Assembly: GCA_002385815.1 (NCBI GenBank) | Contig: DGEE01000131.1 | Location: forward strand, 3,703-14,010 | Reading direction: 5' to 3' | DNA: 10,308 nucleotides | Origin: Hungateiclostridiaceae bacterium UBA3934 | Lineage (GTDB): Bacteria > Bacillota > Clostridia > Acetivibrionales > DTU013 | Part shown: positions 1 to 5,781 of the stretch, piece by piece | Layout of the letters: every line of letters begins with the position of its first letter | Position numbering within the stretch: the first letter of the stretch is position 1 | Notes under the pieces: generated by a model | What the model saw: only the letters and a program-made list of their open reading frames with translations | The model's database searches: none | What the model was told of the DNA's origin: nothing | Program-made: the position numbers and the translations under genes

Positions 1-10
1 CCTGTGTCAT
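1..10 (-). CDS. start of a divergent gene (runs off the left edge)
   Basis: On the minus strand an ATG at 10-8 is preceded by AAGGAG (about 23-18) at normal spacing, and a good minus-strand promoter lies further upstream (199-171). Only three codons (Met-Thr-Gln) are inside the window, so the product cannot be identified. Its position, divergent from a catabolic operon and sharing one regulatory region, is typical of a local transcription regulator or a transporter or hydrolase of the same pathway; that is inference only. Confidence 0.5.
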
Positions 11-170
11 AGATTCTCCTTATCTGTTCATCAGTTATTCAGAATAATCATCCAGTGCATTGAGTCCATACCTTTACAGATCCCGCCTGTGCATGGTATC
101 GAACTGATCTGCCTGCATGCATGCAAAACAGACCAACCGGTCAAACCGGCGAATATTTGCCACCGTATAA

Positions 171-199
171 ATTATACTCGCATTGATAAAGTTTTGCAA
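171..199 (-). promoter_or_regulatory. sigma-A-type promoter of the divergent gene
   Basis: Read on the minus strand, TTGCAA (199-194) and TATAAT (176-171) are separated by 17 bp. This would start a transcript near 164 and leave an untranslated leader of about 155 nt before the ATG at position 10. That leader contains a small inverted repeat CCGGT-CAA-ACCGG (137-149 on plus) and the palindrome TGCATGCATGCA (114-125), either of which could be a protein site. No gene is seen on either strand between 11 and 329. Confidence 0.6.
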
Positions 200-212
200 T
201 TAGATTACGAAT

Positions 213-243
213 GTTAGTTTTAAAACTTTATTGACAAACTAAC
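213..243. promoter_or_regulatory. inverted repeat, candidate operator of the sugar cluster
   Basis: GTTAGTTT (213-220) and AAACTAAC (236-243) are perfect 8-bp inverted arms 15 bp apart, and the right arm overlaps the -35 box of the rightward promoter. A second perfect palindrome, AGTTTTAAAACT (216-227), overlaps the left arm. The arms resemble half-sites of Firmicute ROK-type repressors such as XylR (TTAGTTT...AAACTAA), but the spacer is longer than I recall for XylR. A repressor bound here could control both divergent promoters. Confidence 0.5.
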
Positions 244-259
244 TTTTCCCGAATAAAAT
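231..259 (+). promoter_or_regulatory. sigma-A promoter of the sugar-catabolic cluster
   Basis: A consensus TTGACA (231-236), a 17-bp spacer and TAAAAT (254-259). Transcription would start near 266, giving a leader of about 64 nt with an AT-rich stretch at 283-300. The candidate operator overlaps the -35 box, which fits repression relieved by a sugar signal. Confidence 0.75.
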
Positions 260-329
260 GGTTATGGAAGCCAATTCTGCTTCTATTAATTAATATATAA
301 ATCATCAAAAAACAGGAAGAGGGTAGCTT

Positions 330-1289
330 ATGGATTACAGAACGCTGGGTAAAAGTGATGTGAAAGTCTCTGAGATCATACTCGGGTGCTGGGCGATGGG
401 GGGCGGATATTTCGGCGATGTGACCGACCGGGATTCTGTCGAAGCAATTAGGGCTTCACTGGAGTTGGGTGTCAACACATTCGACACTGCTGAAGTGTAT
501 GGCAACGGACACTCAGAAACCGTCCTGGCAAAAGCCCTCGAAGGAACCGACAGAGACAAGTGTGTGGTCATTTCCAAAGTCTTTAAGCATAATATGAGCC
601 GCGACCGGCTGATCAAGGCATGTGAGAGAAGTCTCAGGAATTTGAACACCGACTATCTCGATGTCTATTTCCTGCACTATCCTGTTGACGATGTACCCAT
701 CGGTGAGTCGATGGAAGCAATGCTTGAGCTTAAAGAAAGAGGCAAGATCAGGGCCATAGGACTTTCCAACTTCAGTCTGGAGCAGCAGAAGGAAGCAATG
801 CGCTATGGGCCTGTGGATGTGATCCAACCGTGTTACAGCCTGCTGTGGCGGTATCATGACAAGGATCTCCTGCCGTTCTGCTTAGAAAACGATATAGGTA
901 TCGTACCTTACAGCCCTCTGGCACAAGGCCTTCTTACAGGCAAGTATAAAAAGACCGATGTCTTCACTGACGGGCGCAGACGTGCTGCACTGTTCCAGCC
1001 GGAAAACTACCAGCGCTGCCTTGATGTGACCGAAGTACTGAAGGATGTTTCGGCAAGACACGGGAAGACACCCGCCCAGGGTGCCATCAACTGGCTTCTC
1101 ATGACACCTGGCATCACCGCTCCCATCGTAGGGGCCAAAAATGTAAAACAGGCCAGGGAGAACATCGAAGCTACCGGGTGGAGATTTACTGAGGAGGAAT
1201 ATGCGGAAATCGACGAAGCCAGCCGCAGGTTTACAGATACACTGCCAAGATACGCTCTGTTTTTCTCCACTGAGATAATAGAAGAGTAA
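330..1289 (+). CDS. aldo/keto reductase
   Basis: A 319-residue NAD(P)H-dependent oxidoreductase of the aldo/keto reductase (TIM barrel) superfamily, full length and cytosolic. The catalytic tetrad is visible as Asp52 and Tyr57 (FDTAEVYG), Lys83 (ISK) and His116 (FLH). The later motif GLSNFS and the C-terminal PIVGAKN segment are typical for cofactor binding. The overall pattern is closest to the IolS/YajO-like (AKR11-type) bacterial branch, which acts on small aldehydes or sugars. The ATG at 330 has an AGGAAGAGGG ribosome site (314-323). It is the first gene of the cluster. I infer that it reduces the aldehyde released by the neighbouring aldolase, or oxidises an alcohol entering the pathway. 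The exact substrate cannot be read from the sequence. Confidence 0.9.
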   Translation: MDYRTLGKSDVKVSEIILGCWAMGGGYFGDVTDRDSVEAIRASLELGVNTFDTAEVYGNGHSETVLAKALEGTDRDKCVVISKVFKHNMSRDRLIKACERSLRNLNTDYLDVYFLHYPVDDVPIGESMEAMLELKERGKIRAIGLSNFSLEQQKEAMRYGPVDVIQPCYSLLWRYHDKDLLPFCLENDIGIVPYSPLAQGLLTGKYKKTDVFTDGRRRAALFQPENYQRCLDVTEVLKDVSARHGKTPAQGAINWLLMTPGITAPIVGAKNVKQARENIEATGWRFTEEEYAEIDEASRRFTDTLPRYALFFSTEIIEE

Positions 1290-1311
1290 CAGCAATGTGA
1301 ACACAGAGTTC

Positions 1312-1373
1312 CGGCGGGATACACCGGCAGAGACCACGTTGGATAGTAGCTTCATTTCGGCTGTATCCTGCCG
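1312..1373 (+). other. stem-loop between reductase and aldolase genes
   Basis: CGGCGGGATAC (1312-1322) can pair with GTATCCTGCCG (1363-1373) as an 11-bp stem with a single G-U pair and a 40-nt loop. It lies in the 112-nt gap between two co-directional genes and has no T-tract, so it is not a standard terminator. It could stabilise or punctuate the transcript; that role is inference. Confidence 0.35.
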
Positions 1374-1401
1374 TTTATATATTGATGAAAGGAAAAGGCA
1401 C

Positions 1402-2256
1402 ATGTCACTTGTAAAAGTCAATGAACTACTTACACATGCAATGTCTAAAAAATACGGTGTAGCAGCTATAAACGTATTCAGCTACGAAACCATCAAATGG
1501 TCGATCCAGGCCGCCGAAGCTGAGCGAGTGCCCATTATCATACAATATTATCCCGGATTCGGGGAGCACATGCCATGCCGGTATGTTGCGGTCATCGCAA
1601 AGGATATGGCTAAGAAGGCAAGTGTGCCTGTGGCAGTGCATCTGGACCACTCCAACAAATATGAGACGGCCGTTGCCGGAATAAGGGATGGTTTTCCGTC
1701 TGTAATGGTGGATGGCTCCGCATTGTCTTTCGAAGAAAATGTCAGACTGACTGCAGAAGTGGTACGTACTGCATCGGTATTCGGGGTGGATGTGGAAGCG
1801 GAGCTGGGCTATGTGGGCTCCGGCGCAAATCTTGAGGACATAGTGGATTCCAGCAGGTATACCTCCGTGGAGCAGGCGGTGGGGTTTGTTGCCGTGACCG
1901 GCTGTAATTCCCTTGCAGTCGCTGTCGGCAATGCTCACGGAGCGTATATCCGGGAGCCCAGGCTGGACATGGACCGGATCAGGGCGCTGCGCAAGTCTCT
2001 GGACATACCGCTGGTGCTCCATGGCTGTTCGGACATCCCGGAAGATCAGCTTCAGGAAAGCGTGGAACTGGGGATAAGCAAATTCAACATAGCAACGGAA
2101 TATGACCGTGCGATATATCGGATTTTCGGCAAAGGTATGGGTGAAGACGAGAAGAAAGGATCGTTTTTCAAGCTTACCAGGGAATCAGAAGAAGCCATCA
2201 TCGACTTCGTCCGTAAGAAGATCCGTCTGCTGAATCCCAACCGGTTTACGATATAG
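1402..2256 (+). CDS. class II ketose-phosphate aldolase (GatY/KbaY-like)
   Basis: A 284-residue Zn-dependent class II aldolase that should cleave a ketose phosphate to DHAP plus an aldehyde. The catalytic Asp82 and the Zn ligands His83 (HLDHS), His179 (GNAHG) and His207 (LHGCS) are all present. The DHAP-binding region reads HGCSD and NIATE; NIATE resembles the NVATE of tagatose-bisphosphate aldolases more than the NIDSD of fructose-bisphosphate aldolase. Two positions expected to bind the far (C6) phosphate differ from the aldolase at 8371: Tyr50 replaces Ser50, and Asp235 stands where Arg260 would align. I chose the ATG at 1402 because AAAGGAAAAGG (1388-1398) precedes it and homology starts there; the upstream GTG at 1297 adds an unrelated tail. 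It lies between the reductase and the kinase. The substrate is unknown; an IolJ-like role is possible but no other inositol genes are seen. Confidence 0.88.
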   Translation: MSLVKVNELLTHAMSKKYGVAAINVFSYETIKWSIQAAEAERVPIIIQYYPGFGEHMPCRYVAVIAKDMAKKASVPVAVHLDHSNKYETAVAGIRDGFPSVMVDGSALSFEENVRLTAEVVRTASVFGVDVEAELGYVGSGANLEDIVDSSRYTSVEQAVGFVAVTGCNSLAVAVGNAHGAYIREPRLDMDRIRALRKSLDIPLVLHGCSDIPEDQLQESVELGISKFNIATEYDRAIYRIFGKGMGEDEKKGSFFKLTRESEEAIIDFVRKKIRLLNPNRFTI

Positions 2257-2421
2257 CGGTCTCTCATACTATTATCAGTGATGCCGGCTGAGTTGCCAAT
2301 AATCAAGTCTTTACCGGCATGGACCGGACCGCATTCAGGATGGCCCCAGATCAGTCTGGCGGCTGATATCGGGACTGCAGACTAATGGTGCCAAACACTG
2401 CAAACGCAACAGGAGGCAAAC
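2257..2421 (+). other. 165-nt gap between aldolase and kinase genes
   Basis: No gene or convincing promoter is seen. It contains ATGCCGG (2281-2287) facing CCGGCAT (2314-2320), and a small hairpin CCAGA-TCAG-TCTGG (2345-2358). Neither is followed by a T-tract, so read-through into the kinase gene is expected. Confidence 0.3.
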
Positions 2422-3393
2422 ATGTACGATGTTGTAGGAATAGATATGCCATGCATGGATCTGCTGACCACTGTGGACAGCTTCCCGAAGCCCAACGGGG
2501 GAGCCCGTGTAAACAGCCTGAGCTGGCAGGGCGGCAACAAGGTTTCGACAGGGATGGTGGCTGCCGCCCGGCTGGGTGCCAGGTGTGCGATACTTGGAGC
2601 TGTCGGCGATGACAGCTTTGGCCGCTTTTGTCTGTGGGACTTTGAGCAGCACGGAATAGACACCTCCGGCATGGTGGTCAGAAGCAATTCGTCCACTTCG
2701 CTATCCATTGTTATCAGCGACCGGGAGACCGGCGGGAGAAGCTTCGTGTTCCACCATGGAAGCGCCGGACCGTGTTCCATTGAAGAAATAGATCACCGCA
2801 AGCTGGAACAGACACGTTTCTTTTTTGTATCCAACATGGACGAGACCGCCATCTGGTGCTGCACGACGGCAAAGCAGGCGGGGGCTGAAATATTCATCGA
2901 TGCGGACACATATTCCGAAGCGATGATGGAGCAGATCCATCTGATCGATTACTTCATAGCTTCTGAATTCGTATATGAGGCGCTGTTCAGCAACAGAGAC
3001 TATGAGGAGAATTGCAGAAAAATACTGGACATGGGTCCGAAAGCCGTTGTATTTACATTGGGCGGCAAAGGCTGTGTCGGTCTCTGCGATGAGGGCTTCT
3101 TCAAACTGGAGACATATCCGGTGGAGGTAGTCGACACAACAGGGGCGGGAGATGTTTTCCATGGTGCATTTCTCGCTGGACTGCTTCAGGGCTGGACCAT
3201 CCGACAGTGTTCAGATTTCTCCAACGCCGTGGCATCCATCAAGTGCACCCGTCAGGGAGGCAGGGCCGGTATACCTGATATGGCGACAGCATTGAAATTC
3301 ATGGAAACAGGAAAGATCGATTACACAGAAATTGATAAACGAGTGGAGTTATATAAGAGGGGGTTGTCCAATGTCGGAACTATACAGCCGTAA
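2422..3393 (+). CDS. PfkB-family carbohydrate kinase
   Basis: A 323-residue ribokinase/PfkB-family kinase that transfers phosphate from ATP to a sugar or sugar-like hydroxyl. The N-terminal signature spans about residues 35-64 (WQGGNKVSTG, then GAVGDDSFG). The C-terminal signature is DTTGAGDVFHGAF at 238-250, with the catalytic base Asp244 and the anion hole GAGD. Length is normal for the family. The ATG at 2422 follows a perfect AGGAGG (2411-2416). Its last 23 nt overlap the isomerase gene, indicating translational coupling. Because it lies between an isomerase and a DHAP-forming aldolase, I infer that it phosphorylates the ketose made by the isomerase, probably at C1. The family also includes fructokinase, tagatose-6-phosphate kinase, IolC and sulfofructose kinase, and the sequence does not decide among them. 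Confidence 0.9.
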   Translation: MYDVVGIDMPCMDLLTTVDSFPKPNGGARVNSLSWQGGNKVSTGMVAAARLGARCAILGAVGDDSFGRFCLWDFEQHGIDTSGMVVRSNSSTSLSIVISDRETGGRSFVFHHGSAGPCSIEEIDHRKLEQTRFFFVSNMDETAIWCCTTAKQAGAEIFIDADTYSEAMMEQIHLIDYFIASEFVYEALFSNRDYEENCRKILDMGPKAVVFTLGGKGCVGLCDEGFFKLETYPVEVVDTTGAGDVFHGAFLAGLLQGWTIRQCSDFSNAVASIKCTRQGGRAGIPDMATALKFMETGKIDYTEIDKRVELYKRGLSNVGTIQP

Positions 3394-4777
3394 ATATGAA
3401 ACAAAGATCACACTTGGAGTTGCACCGACCAAACGAAGCTTTCTGAGCATGGAAGAGGCGAAGCGCCAGAAGGACAGGTTCATGGCCGTTATTCGCAGCA
3501 TCAAACCAGGCATTGTGGAAATCGTGGATATCGATGATATATGTGAAAATGGGATAATGTACAGGACAACGGATACGGACAAAGTCATCGCCAAATTCAG
3601 AGCGGCAGGCATCGATGCACTGTTCATACCTCACTGTGATTTTGGTGAAGAGCAGGTGTCAGCCTCGGTTGCTGCGGCACTTATGGTTCCGACGCTGATA
3701 TGGGGGCCCAGGGATGAGCGGCCCAATACTGACGAAGCCCGGGGACGCGACACCCAGTGCGGGATGTTTGCCTGCACCAAAGTATTGATGCGCTATGGTG
3801 TCAGGTTCAGCTATATATTCAACTGTGCCACTGAAAGCAGTGAATTCAGTGACGGATACACCAATTTCATCAGGACCGTGGCAGTCCTGAAGGCGCTGAG
3901 AGGCCTGCGCATCGCGAAGTTTGGAGCCAGGCCGGGGCCATTCCTGAGTGTTACAGCAAATGAAGGCGACTTGATGACGAAGTTCGGCATCACTACCGTA
4001 CCAGTCAAAATCCATGAGGTTGTGGATGAAGCCACTGCAATCGAGAGAGAAAACGGTGAATTTTTCAGAAGCTATCTGGCTGATCTGAAAAACAGGATGG
4101 ACTGCTCGGCCATGCCGGAGGATTTGGTGAAGCGGTCAGCGGCGCTGAAGCTGGCTGTGAAGAAAAAGATGCTCGAGAACAACTGTACTGTTGGTGCGAT
4201 GGAATGCTGGACAGCCAAAGACCAGTTTGGAGTCATGATATGCAGCGTACTGGGCGAAATGGCCGACGACGGTTATCCCATCTCCTGTGAGACGGATGTG
4301 AACGGTGCTGTTACCATGGCGATCCTGAGGGCATGTTCACTTGATGAGGGGCCGGTTTTTCTTGCCGACCTTACCATACGCGATCCTAATAATGATAACT
4401 CCGAGCTTCTCTGGCACTGCGGCTGTTTTCCGTATTCACTGAAGGATCCGTCCTGCGGGGCAAAGCTCGTCAACGGCGTGGAGCAGTTCAGGCTCAGGAA
4501 GGGCAAACTGACTGTTTGCCGGTTCGATGACCTCAACGGTGTCTATCAGCTCTTCGCTGGCGAAGGGAAGGCCACCACAGGGACAGAGACCAACGGCACA
4601 TATGTGTATCTTGAGACGGAAAACTGGAAGCGGTGGGAAGAAAAATTCATATTCGGTCCGTACATCCATCATGTGGGCTGCGCTTACGGCAGCTATTTCC
4701 CTGCCTTGCGCGAAGCAGCCCGCTATCTTGACATCAAATTCGACCAGGTCGATGACGAGGGACCTTTCAGTCTCTGA
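3371..4777 (+). CDS. AraA/FucI-family sugar isomerase-like protein
   Basis: A 468-residue protein of the L-arabinose/L-fucose isomerase superfamily, which converts aldoses to ketoses with a divalent metal. The N-terminal half (about 1-240) resembles the Rossmann-like FucI/AraA domains, with the IPHCDFGEEQ stretch at 87-96 and a VPTLIWGPR strand at 107-115. The C-terminal half carries the likely active site: Glu278 (MECW), Glu307 (CETDVNGA), His349 (LLWHCG) and His433/His434 (YIHHVG). This order matches the Glu, Glu, His, His metal set known for AraA, although the spacings differ. I prefer the ATG at 3371, which follows an AGAGGGGG-type site (3356-3363), over an upstream start at 3332 deep inside the kinase gene. 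It is about the length of AraA and shorter than classical FucI. The substrate is unknown; sulfoquinovose, pentose or deoxyhexose isomerase activity are all conceivable. Confidence 0.82.
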   Translation: MSELYSRKYETKITLGVAPTKRSFLSMEEAKRQKDRFMAVIRSIKPGIVEIVDIDDICENGIMYRTTDTDKVIAKFRAAGIDALFIPHCDFGEEQVSASVAAALMVPTLIWGPRDERPNTDEARGRDTQCGMFACTKVLMRYGVRFSYIFNCATESSEFSDGYTNFIRTVAVLKALRGLRIAKFGARPGPFLSVTANEGDLMTKFGITTVPVKIHEVVDEATAIERENGEFFRSYLADLKNRMDCSAMPEDLVKRSAALKLAVKKKMLENNCTVGAMECWTAKDQFGVMICSVLGEMADDGYPISCETDVNGAVTMAILRACSLDEGPVFLADLTIRDPNNDNSELLWHCGCFPYSLKDPSCGAKLVNGVEQFRLRKGKLTVCRFDDLNGVYQLFAGEGKATTGTETNGTYVYLETENWKRWEEKFIFGPYIHHVGCAYGSYFPALREAARYLDIKFDQVDDEGPFSL

Positions 4778-4784
4778 AAAAGGT

Positions 4785-4856
4785 GCCGGGTACGACGTTC
4801 AGACACTTGTTGGCATGGCATCTGCCTTAGATAAGTGTCCGGGAGCAGTGCCCGGC
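4785..4856 (+). other. nested inverted repeats after the isomerase gene
   Basis: GCCGGG (4785-4790) faces CCCGGC (4851-4856), GACACTT (4802-4808) faces AAGTGTC (4833-4839), and GGCA (4812-4815) faces TGCC (4823-4826). This gives a three-tier stem in the 131-nt space before the next promoter. It lacks a T-tract, so it could be a 3'-end stabiliser or a factor-dependent terminator. No other feature is seen in this gap. Confidence 0.35.
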
Positions 4857-4908
4857 GTCCGGATTCTGCATGCAAGCGGAAGAAGCCATGTCTGCGCTGT
4901 AAAAATCA

Positions 4909-4937
4909 TTGACAACTGAATAAAAAAGCAGTAAAAT
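4909..4937 (+). promoter_or_regulatory. sigma-A promoter of the iron operon
   Basis: TTGACA (4909-4914), a 17-bp spacer and TAAAAT (4932-4937), the same boxes and spacing as the promoter at 231. The start point would be near 4944, so the palindrome at 4949-4964 lies in the initially transcribed region, where a bound repressor would block RNA polymerase. Confidence 0.8.
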
Positions 4938-4948
4938 ACTCTTAGAGA

Positions 4949-4964
4949 GTTAGCCCAGGCTAAC
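4949..4964. promoter_or_regulatory. DtxR-type operator (copy 1)
   Basis: GTTAGCC-CA-GGCTAAC is a perfect 7-bp inverted repeat. The outer GTTAGC...GCTAAC is identical to the palindrome before feoB at 5728. The GTTAG/CTAAC halves also occur in the DtxR/IdeR consensus, but here they are 6 bp apart rather than 1 bp. It lies just downstream of the promoter of the DtxR-family gene, implying autoregulation by iron. Confidence 0.75.
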
Positions 4965-5002
4965 ACCAGGGATCTGATAGATCATGCGAAAGGAATCACT
5001 GG

Positions 5003-5377
5003 ATGAATTTTAACAAATCAAAGGAAATGTATCTGGAAACCATATACATCCTTGAAAGCGATCATGATCACGCCCATGTGGCTGATATAGCCGAAAGACT
5101 CGGCATAACGAAACCAAGCGTGACTAAGGCGATGAACCGCTTGAAGGAAGAAGGCCTCATCAACAAGGAGACCTACGGACACATTACCCTGACCGAAAAA
5201 GGAGAAGCCCTCGCTGTAAAGATCTATCACAAACACTGCACCATCGCCAGTTTTCTGGAGAAGTCTCTGGGACTCAGTCCGGAAGAAGCGGCAAACAATG
5301 CGTGCAGGATGGAACACGTCATTTCTGATAAAATGATGGAGGCAATAGAGGCTTATTTGGAGGATAGTACATCATAG
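5003..5377 (+). CDS. DtxR/IdeR-type iron-dependent repressor (short form)
   Basis: A 124-residue DNA-binding protein with an N-terminal winged helix-turn-helix (about 5-65; recognition helix near KPSVTKAMNRL, 37-47) and a metal-binding/dimerisation domain (about 66-122). It lacks the C-terminal SH3-like domain of classical DtxR. By alignment to DtxR, the primary site is complete: Met9 (DtxR Met10), Cys101, Glu104 and His105 (ACRMEHV). This Met/Cys set points to Fe(II) rather than the Asp8-type Mn site of MntR. Of the ancillary ligands only His78 is kept; DtxR Glu83 and His98 correspond to Ala. The ATG at 5003 follows AAAGGA (4989-4994). It is the first gene of an operon with feoA and feoB and very likely represses it through the palindromes at 4949 and 5728 when iron is sufficient. 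Confidence 0.9.
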   Translation: MNFNKSKEMYLETIYILESDHDHAHVADIAERLGITKPSVTKAMNRLKEEGLINKETYGHITLTEKGEALAVKIYHKHCTIASFLEKSLGLSPEEAANNACRMEHVISDKMMEAIEAYLEDSTS

Positions 5378-5400
5378 TAAATGCGATACAGGAGGTCAAC

Positions 5401-5685
5401 ATGGAACTGGCAATAACTAACTTGTTGTTCAATCGTAAGGCGAAAAACAGGAAACTGGATGCCGTAAAACAGCAGAATCTTACACATGCCAAGGTCAACT
5501 GCACTTACAACATCAGGGGGATCGACACGGAGGACAAGTGCATGAAAGATTTCCTGTTCACCCTGGGATGCTTTGAGGGCGAAAAAGTGACGGTTATCTC
5601 AGTATTGGCAGATAACTATATCATACATGTAAAGGATGCAAGATACAGCATTGACAAGGAATTGGCCAGAGCTATCCTGATATAG
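5401..5685 (+). CDS. feoA: FeoA-domain ferrous iron transport protein
   Basis: A 94-residue small cytosolic protein. Residues about 31-94 form an SH3-like FeoA domain: YNIRGIDTEDKCMKDFLFTLG, then GCFEGEKVTVIS and a C-terminal strand YSIDKELARAI that matches the usual ending. FeoA proteins modulate FeoB during Fe(II) uptake. Unlike the usual FeoA of about 75 residues, it carries a basic, Asn/Lys/Gln-rich extension of about 30 residues. The start is well supported by AGGAGG (5390-5395) before the ATG, so the extension is probably real. It lies 23 nt after the regulator gene and 96 nt before feoB. Confidence 0.85.
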   Translation: MELAITNLLFNRKAKNRKLDAVKQQNLTHAKVNCTYNIRGIDTEDKCMKDFLFTLGCFEGEKVTVISVLADNYIIHVKDARYSIDKELARAILI

Positions 5686-5727
5686 GGATAGCCGGTCTGT
5701 CACAATGCACTTTTTTTTGCTTTAAAT

Positions 5728-5743
5728 GTTAGCTTAAGCTAAC
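5728..5743. promoter_or_regulatory. DtxR-type operator (copy 2), upstream of feoB
   Basis: GTTAGCTTAAGCTAAC is a perfect 16-bp palindrome that differs from the copy at 4949 only in the central four bases. It lies 38 bp upstream of the feoB start. No strong promoter accompanies it; the best boxes are TTGCTT (5717-5722) and TAACAA (5740-5745), 17 bp apart, the latter overlapping the operator. A second, iron-regulated internal promoter for feoB is the simplest reading. The operator could also act as a roadblock to transcription from upstream. Confidence 0.72.
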
Positions 5744-5781
5744 AAAACACGAACAAGTTGTATACATCCAGGAGGACAATC

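Noticed and set aside
1297..1401. GTG start giving a 35-residue longer aldolase
   Set aside because: The added residues are unlike the family, and the ATG at 1402 has a good ribosome site and the typical N-terminus.
3332..3370. ATG start giving a 13-residue longer isomerase
   Set aside because: It lies inside the kinase gene without a ribosome site; the ATG at 3371 has one.
4527..4919. 130-codon plus-strand open frame overlapping the isomerase end
   Set aside because: It overlaps the isomerase in another frame, runs through the structured gap and promoter region, and resembles no protein family.
5711..5718. T-run after feoA as a terminator
   Set aside because: The nearest stem (GCTATCC 5671-5677 with GGATAGC 5686-5692) ends 18 nt before the T-run and overlaps the feoA stop codon, so it is not a standard terminator.
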